64,000 bases of DNA from Pegoplata infirma (Eukaryota > Arthropoda > Insecta > Diptera > Anthomyiidae), in assembly GCA_963921195.1 (NCBI GenBank), contig OY992540.1, positions 19,165,136 through 19,229,135 on the forward strand, given 5' to 3'. Under the pieces are notes generated by a model. That model saw only the letters and a program-made list of their open reading frames with translations, was not told where the DNA came from and did no database searches. The position numbers and the translations under genes were made by a program. The stretch's first letter is position 1; each line of letters opens with the position of its first letter. This document shows positions 44,573 through 55,793 of the stretch, in pieces.

Positions 44573-45528
44573 TGTTTTTAGAAGTCTTATAAAAATTTTA
44601 TAACATAACATGCATTTAAATAAACTCTGCACACAAAAAAAAAAAACTTGTCAAATTACTAGGAAAAGTCTTGTAATCCAATTTTACCAATATTTGACAG
44701 TTTTCCTTGTTTTTTAACAAATAATTTTCGATCGAAATTTTAATTTTTCTTTGTAATTTTACAGTTTTTCTTGTAATTTTACAAAAAAATCTAGTAAATT
44801 TACCGGAATTTCTTGTAAGTTTTATTTCACCAAAAAAGTTGTTATTTTACAATTTTTTTTGTAAAAATCTTGTAAAATTACAAAATTATTGGTAAAACGC
44901 TTGTAAAATTACTAGGAATTCTCGTAAAATAGAAGGTAGCAAGAAATCTAGTAAAGTTACGAAACCTCCTTGTAAATTTTATCGTGTCAAAAAATTTGTT
45001 AATTTACAATTTTATTGGTAAAAAACTTGTAAAATTACAAAACTATCGGTAAAAAGCTTGTAAAATTACTAGCAATTTATGTCAAATAGGAGGTAGCAAA
45101 AAAAAATAAAACAAAGTTTTTCTTGTAATTTTACAAGGTTTTTTTTGAGTGTGTAAATTTGCATAGTTTTTTCTACAAAATTTTGGTTGCATCAAATGCA
45201 TTTTACAAATATATTTAAATTTGCAGAGTTTTTCTTTGCTAAATGGTAGTTATTTAACTTATTTTTACTAGAAACTCTGTAAATTAACAGTTTTTTTTTG
45301 TCCAAATCATTTTACAGAGTTTTAAAGTAAAATTACAAAGTTTGCTCTGTCAAAAGGCTGGCATATTTAACCAATATTTTATGATAAAATTTGTAAATTA
45401 ACAGTTTTTTGTCAAAATCATTTTACAGAGTTTTTTGTAAAATTACCAAGAAATGTTGCTAGCTGGAAATGTATGTTAAATTAGCAGAGTTTTTTTTTTG
45501 TAATTTAACAGTGTTATTATTTTGAGTG
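44573..45528 (-). mobile_element. AACTCTGTTAAATTAC MITE, copy 3, with a nested MITE
   Basis: Reverse relative of 49039-49835. TCTTATAAAAATTTTATAAC and AAACTCTG at the left, and ATTTAACAGTGTTATTATTT, TGAGTG at the right. The left end is lost beside the subfamily 2 element. A second MITE at 44630-45153 interrupts it. Confidence 0.75.
44630..45153. mobile_element. MITE, CACAC(TC)AAAAAA ends, CTTGTAA-rich arms
   Basis: CACACAAAAAAAAAAAACTT to AAGGTTTTTTTTGAGTGTG, with arms full of TTGTAAAATTAC words. The host reads AACTCTG on the left and TAAATTTGC on the right, as in intact copies. A related right end lies at about 53735-53776. Confidence 0.7.
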
Positions 45529-45530
45529 TA

Positions 45531-45705
45531 TGGTTGGTCCTAGCCTGTTTAAGTTCGTAAATGGTTGAAATCAGAAGGAAAAAGTTTTGCCTTGAAGGAC
45601 TAAAACAACCCCTGAAAGACCTAATATTTTTATACTTTTGTTCAACAAATGAAACATTTTTAGGCCAAAAGCGTTTCATCGACCTACACTTGGACCAATG
45701 TGATT
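45531..45705 (+). mobile_element. mini-me-like internal fragment
   Basis: TAGCCTGTTTAAGTTCGTAA, GAAGGAAAAAGTTTTGCCTT and CAACAAATGAAACATTTTTA match the region after the GTCY microsatellite in other copies. Confidence 0.65.
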
Positions 45706-46445
45706 AGAAAATGCAACTATTCCGCAAATTTTCTTTAACGAGTAACCTACCTAAAATTAAATTGTCAAAGGTCAAGAAACTTGTAAAAGAAAACTCAAGG
45801 TACATATTTTTATACTGATAATTACACATACAGTTTTTATTTGCCTTCCGTCTAAAGCACTTTCTCTGTTTATTTTTCAATTCGTTACGATTGATTAAAT
45901 CTTATAATTTAAAATTTCATAGTACCACCCTATAAGTACAAAAGTACATACTACGTAGTTAGTATTACTAAAGGTGTGTTTAGATCATCCCACCGAGTCT
46001 TTGGATTTTAAGAAAGTAAAATATTACCAAAGTCTTAATACTGCCAAAAATCATAAACAAAATCAAAAGACATTTTTAAAAACAGCTGTTTGTACGCAAA
46101 TCTAATAACACACAGCCATTTTTTGAAATATTTCATAAAATCAAAAGTCTTATTGGACTGTCAACAAAATCATTTTACACACGATTTTTTGACAGGTCTT
46201 AATACTCAGTGGTATGATATAAACACAGCTTAACTTAGTATAGGCTGGCTATCTGTCAATGAAAAGTAACAGTGAACTACGTTATATATATATATATTTT
46301 TTTTTTTTATTAAAAAATTTTCAATAAAAGTTTAAACAACTACCAAAGAGTAGCAAAAACTTTAATAAAATTTCACTATCAAACGAAATACTCGTCGTGA
46401 CTGGATTTTTATCATGGAAGAAGAGTTTTTAAGAAAAAACAAATA
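45706..46445. other. sequence without recognised feature
   Basis: AT-rich, with no supported gene. A short (TA)n run lies at 46283-46297. Confidence 0.35.
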
Positions 46446-46905
46446 AAAATTTAAAATTTGACTTGGTCGAATCAATGGGTACGTTCAGCAGAGAAAGCTG
46501 CTACACAGCTGCTCCTCAACATTCTGCTGAACGGTTTAATTTTTGACATTTCAGTCAACATGTTGAGTGAGCGCTTCTCATCACTGGTAGCGTTAAAAAA
46601 TTATGCTACATTTGATCACAAACTGATAAATAAGCTGTTTTATTGAAATTATTTAGTTTTTTTTTGACGTTATTTAAGGAAATAAACAAAAATATCATAA
46701 AAAAGTAATTTCCACAGATAAAATAAATGAAAATATAAAAAAACAATCATTTATTCCAATATTTTAAAACATTCATAAAAAATTGCGTTCAGCAGAATCA
46801 ACTAATCAAAACATGCTACATCTCAACTGTTGAGTAGCAGGTTTCTCTGCTGAACACACCCAATGAATACCCTTCCGAATGAGAAAAAATATTTAAGTGA
46901 ACAAT
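46446..46905 (-). mobile_element. mini-me-like 3' end with Harbinger-like MITE
   Basis: GACTTGGTCGAATC and GAATACCCTTCC flank the inserted MITE; joined they resemble the standard reverse 3' end. Confidence 0.6.
46477..46861. mobile_element. Harbinger-like MITE, AAT duplication
   Basis: 385 bp, GGGTACGTTCAGCAGAGAAA to TTTCTCTGCTGAACACACCC, flanked by AAT on both sides. The 3-bp duplication and GGGT...ACCC ends suit PIF/Harbinger. GCTGCTACACAGCTG and CATGCTACATCTCAACTGTT continue the inverted arms. The 62-codon frame over it is not a gene. Confidence 0.82.
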
Positions 46906-48579
46906 TTTGTTAAAATAATGTCAGTTAAAATAACTGTCAGTTAAAACAAGTGCTACACTCAAAATAATAACTCTGTTAAATTACAGAAATACTCTGCTAA
47001 TTTAACAGAGTACACCATACTTTTCCAGCTAACAACATTTCTTGGTAATTTGACTAAAAAACTCTGTAAACTGATTTTGACAGGAAAAAACTGTTAATTT
47101 ACAGAGTTTATAGTAAAATATTGGTTAAATACGAAAGCTTTTTTACAGAGAAAACTCTGTAATTTTACTATAAAACTCTGTAAAATAATTTGGACAAAAA
47201 AAACTGTTAATTTACAGAGTTTCTAGTAAAATATTGGTTAAATAAACCACCATGTAGCAAAAAAACTATGTAAATTTACATATATCTGTAAAACACATTT
47301 GATGCAAAAAAAAAAATTACAGAAAAAACTCTGTAAATTTACAGAGTTTAGTTAATGCTTGTTATTTTGTAAAATTTTTATAAGATTTCTGAAAAAAAAA
47401 AATTTTGATAATTCTTTTTGCTACTTTTTCAACTTTTTCTCAAAAAAAAAAAAATATATATGGGGCATTCCATGTGAAATCGGACACTTTGAAAAACTTT
47501 TTTTTTTAGATTTTCCCAATTTGTTTACAGTTTTTAGTACCCTTAGAAAACTCCTTCGTGGTAAATTTTCAGATTTTTTTGATGACCCGTTCAAAAGATA
47601 TCGAATTTTTAAAAATTGGTAGTTTGTTCCTTTACTCAAACTTCTTTTAATCATAACTTCTTCAATAATGGTCCAAATTTCATATTTTTTTTTCAAAATT
47701 TTTGTTTTTTTACGTACTTTCTAAAAAAAAATCCCAAAAAAATTTTAAAAGCGCTCTAGTATGCGATTTTTAAGTTTTAAAATTTAAATCTCATTTTTGA
47801 AAATGTTTGTACTCTTCGATTTTTTTGAATTTTTTTTGTGTAAAACTTCTATCAATTCTACAAATTTTTTGCCCAGGAAGATTGTGGGATAACGATTATT
47901 ACTATTTTTTAAAATTTTTTGAAAAAATTTTATTGTAATTTTCCAATCTTAAAATCATTTCTACTGCTGCAATGGTGCGTCATTGAGGGGTCCTTTATAA
48001 GACCGACCCCCATTAACTTTTACGTCTTAACATTTCTTTGGAACAAACTAATACCCTATCTCCAATTTCTAAGGGGGCTTCCACACAAAACGACATTTTT
48101 TAAAATTTGTTCCAACCGCTCTAACTGCCCTAATAGTGCCCTTAGAGCAACAAAATGTATGAGCGACCCACAATATTTTTTTAGTCCAAATATTTTTTCT
48201 GAACACACCTACCCTCTATCTTTAACTGTTAAGGCGGTCTCCATACATTTTTTTTTTATTTTTTGTAAATTTGTTTTATTTAATCAGCTTCTACCGGTCC
48301 AATAGTGCGTTCGAGAGGGGTCATTAGTGAGACCGACCCCCATTTATTTTTACCCTACAACATTTTTTGAAAACATACCTACGCCCCACATTGGTTGATG
48401 TTCATAGAACGAGCGGCTAAAAATAGAAGAAGTTGTCGAAGTATGACATGTCCATAGTTCGTCTGAGATCGTCTCAAAAATTTAAAATTTATTAATCACG
48501 TCTTTTAATTTACACTACTTACTATTTTTATCTGTCCATTTCTTAAATTTAATTTTTTAAAACTTACTATTTTGATCTG

Positions 48580-48650
48580 CCTCACTTGGTCCGCGAACTC
48601 AGAACCTTCTGTTCACTGGTCTAGCACCTTACCCCTTTAGCCAAACTTTG
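48580..48650 (-). tRNA. tRNA-like sequence with good A box
   Basis: The minus strand reads TTTGGCTAAAGGGGTAAGG (A-box match), then GGTTCTGAGTTCGCGGACC (B-box-like). Acceptor pairing is poor. It sits near the left end of the CACATTGG element. Confidence 0.45.
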
Positions 48651-49017
48651 ATAATAAATGTGTTTATTTAAAAACAAATTTAAATTAATTTATTATTTGA
48701 ATTGTCCTGTTGTATATATTTCGTCACCTGAATTGAAAAATGCTACAATATGAATTTTTCTTCCTCAAATATAACATTTTTTTAAATATTGATTGGAATT
48801 TGGTTTCATCCTATTTATAAAGATTTTGTTAGAGTTATTTAAGCGTATCTTAGTTGTTTTTAATATTATTTATACAAAACAAAAAAAATTATTTACAAAA
48901 AAAATATTGCAGGAGCCTTTTACAATTAAGGTGGCGATATATTCAATTTATTTTGTTTTTGACAAATTTGAAAATATTATTATTTCAAAATATATTTTAT
49001 TACAAACAATTTTAAGT

Positions 49018-49897
49018 TGTGGTTGGCCTAGTTGTCTACACTCAAAATAATAACTCTGTTAAATTACAGAAAAACTCTGCTAATTTAACAGAGTACACCA
49101 TACTTTTCCAGCTAACAACATTTCTTGGTAATTTTACTAAAAAACTCTGTAAAATGATTTTGACAGAAAAAAACTGTTAATTTACAGAGTTTATAGTAAA
49201 ATATTGTTTAAATATAAAAGCTTTTTTACAGAGAAAACTCTGTAAATTTACTATAATACTCTGTAAAATGATTTGGACAAAAAAAACTGTTAATTTACAG
49301 AGTTTTTAGTAAAATATTGGTTAAATAAACCACCATTTAGCAAAGAAAACTATGTAAATTTACCTATATTTGTAAAATACACTTGATGCAAAAAAAAATT
49401 TACAGAAAAAACTCTGTAAATTTACAGAGTTTAGTTAAATGCATGTTATTTTGTAAAATTTTTATAAGATTTCTGAAAAAAAAAATTTTATAACTTTTTC
49501 AACTTTTTCTCAAAAAAAAAAAATATACAGATACAATTTTGATGTTTGGTAACAAAAACAAAAACTACTCAAAACAGAAAACTTTTTTGGTTATAAAAAA
49601 ATACGAAGTATTTTGCTTAGATCTGTATTTTAGCAGAAAACTCTGTTATTTATCTGTAAAATTAAGATTACAAAGTAAAAAGTAATATAACAGAGGAAAC
49701 TTTGTTTATTTGTCACAACAAAATACAAAGTATTTTCTTTAAATCTGTATTTTGACAGAAAACTCTGTCAAATATCTGTTGAATTGAGATTACAGTCATT
49801 TTACAGAGTATTTTACAGAGTTATTATTTTGAGTGTAGCAGGTTCGACAGCTTTCGTGTTGTAGATTTTTGGCCTCGGTTCAATCCCCGGTCGCGGA
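49018..49897 (+). tRNA. tRNA-like sequence split by a MITE in its D loop
   Basis: Pieces at 49018-49038 (TGGTTGGCCTAGTTGTCTA) and 49836-49897 (TAGCAGGTTCGACAG, GGCCTCGGTTCAATCCCCGG) join, after removing the MITE and one TA, into an A box, a central arm and a B box in tRNA order, followed by T9. The stems are incomplete, so it is probably a tRNA-derived repeat. Confidence 0.5.
49039..49835 (+). mobile_element. AACTCTGTTAAATTAC MITE, copy 2, intact
   Basis: 797 bp, CACTCAAAATAATAACTCTG to GAGTTATTATTTTGAGTG, TA duplication at 49037-49038 and 49836-49837. Subterminal AACTCTGTAAAATGATTTGG words repeat in both orientations. No frame; reference copy for the family. Confidence 0.9.
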
Positions 49898-50388
49898 TTT
49901 TTTTTTATTTTGTTTTTATTGTTTTAAGACCAATTCAATTTTATTTTTTTAATTACAAAGAAAATTAAAAGAGTTTTAAAGGATGAAACAAAATTACATG
50001 GATTTTACATCGGAAAAAAACATTTTTTAGTGATTGGTCGGATTTGCTATATAATTGTCAGCATTAAAGACATGATTTTTCTAAATTGACAAGACAGCTT
50101 ATATGATAAGTCAGTACATTTATAGAACTTGGGAAGCTCCGACAAAAATTATGACATGTCCCTAAGTTGTCTTTAGTAAAATGTATTCACTTGCTGACTT
50201 CTACCTGATGAATCATTACTGACATTGTCTTAAAGACAAAATTTCTAATTGGGACTCACTTGATTTTTAATTTATCAACTAAATTTTCACAAAAAATAAA
50301 TATTATAATTGTAGAATGGGCTCCTGAAAATATATATCTGCTCCGCCCACTTTTACGCCCACCTCCCATAGAAAAAAAAAACAAATAG

Positions 50389-51060
50389 AAACAAGGGTGT
50401 TAAATTCTGCTGTGCCGAATCTTTCATACCCTCCAATACGTTTAAAATAAAAAATGAATCGCAGGGGCGACCTTTTTTTGGTGGAGGGGTCGGCGGAGTT
50501 GGTGGGGGACACCTATATCCCCGCTATATATGTTAACAAATTATTTGTTTATGATATTTACACTTAAATAATAAATTTTTATCGTTATTTTTAATTAATT
50601 TCTATAACCACGCCCCCAAATGGGGGCGGCCTGAAAAAAATCGAATTTTCGAACCCCCTTGGTCCAAGCGCAGGTCTATGAACATAATATGGCATACAAA
50701 TGTTACATTTGATGAGCAAAAATTAAAAAAAAACTCGTAAAAAGATCGTATTTTTCAGCGGTCGTTTTAGTTCTTCAAGGGGGAACTTTTTTTCCCCTGT
50801 TCTGATTTTGCCCACCTTCGAACTTAACCTTAACAGTAACATAAGAGATATTCTTGCCCAATTTCAGGGGTCTAGCTCTTTTTGTTTGGACTGCATCGTT
50901 ATTTCTACAGACGGACGGACGGACATCGCTAGAATGTCTTAGATTCTATAATGGATCAATATTATATATACTTTTTGGGGTCCCCGACCGTTATTTCGAT
51001 GTGTTACACACGGAATGACAAAGTGAATATACCCCCATACTGTGGTTGGAGGGTATAAAA
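50389..51060 (-). mobile_element. mini-me-like element P
   Basis: AAACAAGGGTGTTAAATTC and a CTGTGCCGAA hairpin at the 3' end, the CCACGCCCCCAAATGGGGGCG word, CAGACGGACGGACGGACATC near 50909, the ATATACTTTTTGGGGTCCC body and the GGTTGGAGGGTATAAAA 5' end. Same subfamily as elements A-C. Confidence 0.85.
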
Positions 51061-51600
51061 ATCAGAGTTTCTGAAACATGAACGAAAATTCATGTTTTGT
51101 TACTTTATTATTTTATAGTTTTTACTGTTTTTTTTGGAAATGAGCAGGTATGAGCAGCTGAATTTTTTTTTAACTTTTAGCGGAGACTTCAAGCTGTAAT
51201 TTGACATCTTTCGTTAAACAGCGCTCCACAGCGCTAAAAAGATGCAGTCCACTAAAGTTGATGAACATTGAAATTTTGATGTTGTTTATATTTTGTTCTA
51301 CGAAATTTTTTATATGGCACTTTTTACAACTTTTTTTAATGCAAATCTCATCCATGACAATTGTCATTTACGAAAATATACAACAAAGTCAAATGATAAG
51401 TTTACTTTAATTGTAACAAAAGATTGAATATACAGTAAATTTGCATGCCATTTTAAACAAGCGAACATATATGAACTTTGAACGTGTCTGTCCAAACAAA
51501 TAATAAATATATCAGCCTAATATTACGGAATCATAATATTCAGATATCTGACAACAAAATACCAAAAAATTATCCAAATCGGCGAATACGAAAAAAATTA
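51061..51600. other. interior of the CACATTGG element without recognised repeat
   Basis: Less repetitive than its surroundings. Frames at 51170, 51201 and 51478 show no family resemblance and are not supported as genes. Confidence 0.35.
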
Positions 51601-52630
51601 ATTTCGGCCACTCTTCAACCAATGTGCGCCCTATCTCCACTCCCTAAGCAAGCTGCCATACAAAATTACATTTTTATAAAATTTGCACCAACTGTTATTT
51701 GTATGGGAGCCTACTTAGGGAGTGGAGATAGAGCGTAGGTATGTTTTGAAAAAATGTTTTAGGGTAAAAATAAATGGGGGTCGGTCTCAATAATGACCCC
51801 TCTAGGACGCACCATTGGACCGGTAGAATCTGATTAAATAAAACAAATTTACAAAATTTGTTTTATTTAACAGTTAAAGATAGAGGGTAGGTGTGTTTAG
51901 AGAAAATGTTTGGAATATGATCTATGACGCACCATTGGAGCAGTAGAATTTTTTTTAGAAAGTACGTAAAAAAAACAAAAATTTTGAAAAAAAAAATTGA
52001 AATTTGGACCATTATTGAGGAAGTTATGATTAAAAGAAGTTTGAGTAAAGGAACAAACTACCAATTTTTAAAAATTCGATATCTTTTGAACGGGTCATCC
52101 AAAAAATCTGAAAATTTACCACGAAGGAGTTTTCGAAGGGTACTATAAACTGTAAACAAATTGAGAAAATCTAAAAAAAAGTTTTTCAAAGTGTCCGATT
52201 TCACATGGAATGCCCCATATACAGATAAAATTTTGATGTTTGGTAACAAAAACTACTCAAAACAGAAAACTTTTTTGGTTATAAAAACAATACGAAGTAT
52301 TTTGCTTAGATCTGTATTTTAGCAGAAAACTCTGTTAATTATCTGTAAAATTAAGATTACAAAGTAAAAAATAATATAACAGAGGAAACTTTGTTTTTTT
52401 GTCACAACAACAAACAAAGTATTTTCTTTAAATCTGTATTTTGAGAGAAAACTCTGTCAAATATCTGTTGAATTGAGATTACAGTAATTTTACATAGTTA
52501 TTATTTTGAGTGTATGTAAGTTGTTTTGGGGTCAACTTTTTCAGTTAAACCAACTAACAATGTTAGTTATTTTAACTGACAAAAAACAACTGACTTATGT
52601 AGTAAAAATTACTTACATTTGTAGTCAAAA

Positions 52631-53110
52631 CTAGAGATGGGCACATGAGCAAACTAGAGCGTGATTCACGTGATTCACGCGTGATTCGCGTGATTTTCGC
52701 GTGAGAGTAAAAATTGCGTGAGTGAGTGTGCGTAAGTAAGATTTTTTCGTGAGTGAGTGTGGGTGACTCGATTTTTTTGCGTGATTTATTTTCTCTTCAG
52801 AATTTCTTTCGTTCCAAAAAAACAACAAAAAAATTTTAAAATATGGCTTAACTTATGATTTTGTACCGAAAAAAGCAAAAGAAAATGTTAAATTTTGCTG
52901 GACTTTAAATTTTGCTGAAAATTTAAAAAAAAATTTTGGAATTTAATTTTTTGAAATTAGTTTTTGTATAAATAAGATTTTCGTGAGTGTGAATAAACGT
53001 GAGTGTTAGTGAAGCTTCCGTGAGTGCACGTGAGTGTGAGTTGTATTAAATTTACTCACGTGATTGTGAGTGAGTGTGAGTAGAAAAAATATGCTCGTGA
53101 TTTCGATTTT
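52631..53110. repeat. GTGAGTG-rich repeats, possible hAT-like element
   Basis: TAGAGATGGGCACATGAGCA resembles a hAT terminus. Inside, CGTGATTCACGCG, GTGAGTGAGTGTG and CACGTGATTGTGAG words recur to about 53100, where ATGCTCGTG is a weak inverted partner. No duplication found. Confidence 0.45.
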
Positions 53111-53395
53111 GTTTTCAACAAACTCAGTCAAGTAATTTTATTTCAAAATTCTTTTATCATGTCAACAAAAAGTGTTTGTTGAATTTCTTTGTTGAAAAAA
53201 AATTCATTTGTTAGATCAACAAGTTGTGTTTGTTGAATTTTTTTGTTAAAAAAAAAATAAAATTTTTTACTTTTGTCAGATCAACAAATTGTGTTTGTGT
53301 TTGTTGAATTTCTTTGTTGAAAAAAAAAATAATTTTTTCAACAATCAAAATTTACAAACTTTTGTTCCGTATAGGAAACAAATTTCCGTATAGGA

Positions 53396-53713
53396 AATTT
53401 AAAAAAAAATAACCTGTTTGTGTAGGTAAAAACTAATGATATCTCATTAAAAAATACCAACAATTTAAAATAAATTACTTACACAAATCATTAAAAATTT
53501 GAAGAATAATCAGTAGTTTTTACTTAAAGATCAAAAATAAATTACTTTAAAAATTAAATGTTAATGAAAGTCTTTATTTTTTGGTGAGTTATTTTTGAAA
53601 CAAGGTCATTAATAAAATCTGAACATCAAATAAATGTTTTTTCTTTTAAAAACGACTAAACGTAAAATGTTTTAAATAAACAACAAACAGTTAATGACAT
53701 AATTTTCTGAGTG
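53396..53713. mobile_element. right half of the CACTCAAAATATTTTG MITE, copy 3
   Basis: GTGTAGGTAAAAACTAATGA to CATAATTTTCTGAGTG, followed by TA. Matches the right half of 30230-31031; the tRNA-like part is missing. Confidence 0.7.
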
Positions 53714-53869
53714 TATTGGTAAAATGGGATTACGAGACTTTTCCTAGTAATTTCAAAAGGTTTTTTTTTGTGTGTAAAGGCATTTTAGAAATCGCTTTCG
53801 GTGCGTGAGGTTTTTTTTACCAAATTGACCCGAAATTGTTTTTTATCATAAATTCAATATTTCCCATAA

Positions 53870-54056
53870 GATAGACCCATGGGAGTATGACGTCCAAAAA
53901 AAGTTATAACCCTACTGGGCCCATTCTATATTTCTAGATTAAGTGGGGTTGGCCGGTGCTTTTGATTATAAATGGTTTCCTAGATCGATGTTTCGATATA
54001 TTACACATGGATTGGCTAAGTTAAAATACCCTCATTTGTTATAGGGTATTCAAAAT
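53870..54056 (-). mobile_element. decayed mini-me-like fragment
   Basis: ATCGATGTTTCGATATATTA, CACATGGATTGGCTAAGTT and TGTTATAGGGTATTC are recognisable as the 5' end of a reverse copy. Confidence 0.5.
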
Positions 54057-55219
54057 TTAAATATGTTGTCGAACAGCTTATCAAAATCACATTCATGTGG
54101 AGTCACAAGTTAAGGTTAAAAAACTATACCATCACATGGCAAAAACCAAAAAAGTAAAATATCAGTCTATTGATCTTCCCTTAAAAAAAAGTATTGACAA
54201 CAAAAAATTTATAGCCACCAAAAAAAAAAAGAAGCACTCATCTTCTCACCAAAAATATTTTGTAATGGAGAAAGTGTTGCATACAGTACAATTGTGCAAG
54301 TACATACTAGTCTGTCTGTACCTCATCATCATCGTCATCATATTTATCTGCTGGTAAATATCGTCATCATTAGATTGAATGTTTAATTGAAATTGGAATC
54401 CACAAGAAACAACAGAAAAAAAACAAAAATGATCATCATGCACTTTCTTTTTCATTTACTTTAGTTGCTGCTGCAATGCAACTTGCTTTGCTTATTATAA
54501 AAATGTTTAAACGCGTTTTTTGTTTGTTTCTTTCTGTTGCATTTTGTTGTGGATTTTTGTTACAAAAAAATTAAAAAAAAAAAATTAAAGATGTAGCAAA
54601 TTTATTGTATGACTACAACATTATGTTGCAAATGTCAAGGTCTCAAAGCATTAGCCATGCCGCCATTAATGCAACAAGTTTCAGCTTTTTTGTTTTTTTA
54701 CTCATTTTTAGTTAAATTCAACATGAAAGTGACTTTTTCTTTGTCAATGTTCAGGCAAATGTTATTTATTCAACATATTATTTTCAATTGTTTATCAACA
54801 AAAAAAAAAAATAGTTTTATTATACCTATTAAAAACATCTTTTGTTGCACGAATGCACTGTATGTAATTTATTTTATTATTTTTTTTGTTTGTTTCTGAA
54901 TATCATTAGTTGTAAATATTGTTTACCAAAGATAATTTTTTTTGTCATACATTAATTTGTGGAAAATCTAATTTAACTTCATGTAATAATGGCTAATAAG
55001 AAATGTTTCCCAGGAGATTTAAATCTATTTAAAGTGTTTTTGATTCAACTTGAATGACAGAAAAATAATTTTAATTTCAATGTTTTAGCCAGACTTGGGG
55101 GTGATGACAAATTGTTATCCCCATTTGGCAAAATAAAATCACCCCTGACATACTGCTGACTCTCCCTTTATAAAATTTCGAACATCTTCGTGCAATTTTT
55201 CAAAATGTCATCAATGACA
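54057..55219. other. sequence without recognised gene
   Basis: AT-rich, with clusters of CATCATCATCGTCATC at 54323 and ATCATCATG at 54431. Frames at 54097-54357 and 54609-54899 lack family features or splice context. Confidence 0.4.
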
Positions 55220-55510
55220 TGACATATAAAAGCATACCTGCGTCCTATATCCACTCCCTGAGTGGGCTCCCATTCAAAATTACATTTATACTTATGTTAG
55301 TGAGTGAAGATAGGACGTAAAATAAATGGGGGTCGGTTTCACCAATGACCCCTTTAGGAGGCACTATTGGACCGGTAGAAGCTGATTAAATAAAACAAAT
55401 TTATAAAAAATTAAAATAAATAAATTAAGGGTTCAAGATAGAGCGTAGGTGGGTTCAGAGAAAATTTTGGAATTAATAAAATATTTGACTGCTCTAGGGG
55501 CACTTGAATC
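55220..55510. mobile_element. TATGGGGC foldback, inner fragment
   Basis: CCTATATCCACTCCCTGAGT, CCATTCAAAATTACATT, ATGGGGGTCGGTTTCACC and GGACCGGTAGAAGCTGATTA belong to the centre and right arm of the foldback family. No ends. Confidence 0.75.
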
Positions 55511-55793
55511 ATGATTATGTTTAGCTGTATAAATAGGTGTTCTCTCCAAAGCAAAATTTTTCTATAAAAAATAACGCGGTTTCTAAAACATTTGAGTTAT
55601 ATCCATCTATCTGTTAATACCAAGGTTGGCAGTCGAAACGAATAACGGTATCGATATCGGTATTGGTATCGTTTTTTTATTTATTTCGGTATCGGTATCG
55701 GTTACGGTATTTGAGTTGAATCGGTTACGGTATTACCGATACCGAAACGTCAATACCGGTACGTACCGGTATTATCGAAAAAAATGTTAAAAT

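Larger units (their letters stand above)
48387..51626. mobile_element. element with CACATTGGTTGA ends and 5-bp CGCCC duplication
   Basis: CACATTGGTTGATG at the left and TCAACCAATGTG at the right form 12-bp inverted ends. CGCCC flanks both (48382-48386, 51627-51631), and the intact foldback at 22620-22632 shows the empty site CTACGCCCTATCT. The GC-rich 5-bp duplication and CAC...GTG ends recall Transib-like elements, although the heptamer is not an exact match. Inside are two tRNA-like pieces, a MITE and a mini-me copy. No transposase frame. Confidence 0.75.
47459..52219. mobile_element. TATGGGGC foldback, copy 5, with large internal insertion
   Basis: TATGGGGCATTCCATGTGAA to complement, TA duplication. 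The empty site AAATATACAGATA is visible in MITE copy 2 near 49522. Left arm 47459-48386; right arm 51627-52219 with an internal deletion near 51948. The element at 48387-51626 splits the arms. The 128-codon frame at 47919 is arm sequence. Confidence 0.9.
46956..52512 (+). mobile_element. AACTCTGTTAAATTAC MITE, copy 1, split by a foldback
   Basis: CACTCAAAATAATAACTCTG start and TTATTATTTTGAGTG end, TA at 46954-46955 and 52513-52514. Its own sequence is 46956-47458 plus 52220-52512; copy 2 at 49039 gives the uninterrupted order. Confidence 0.88.
46906..52640. mobile_element. GTTAGTTGTTTT-family MITE, outer shell of the nest
   Basis: 46910-46955 (ATGTCAGTTAAAATAACTG) and 52515-52630 (GTAAGTTGTTTTGGGGTCAA) are the two halves of a reverse copy of 31716-32286, split by the insertion at 46956-52512. 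The far end is not preserved. Confidence 0.7.

Noticed and set aside
46458..46646. 62-codon frame beginning MTWSNQWVRSAEK
   Set aside because: It spans the left arm and border of the Harbinger-like MITE.
47919..48305. 128-codon frame, with similar frames at 13618-13971, 22217-22567 and 26133-26486
   Set aside because: Recurring similarity comes from the arms of the TATGGGGC foldback. Frames are broken at different points in each copy and no transposase motif is present.
54097..54357. 86-codon frame with a hydrophobic C-terminal tail
   Set aside because: A Lys-rich then Leu/Ile-rich composition can arise by chance in this DNA; no codon signal, homologue or splice context seen.
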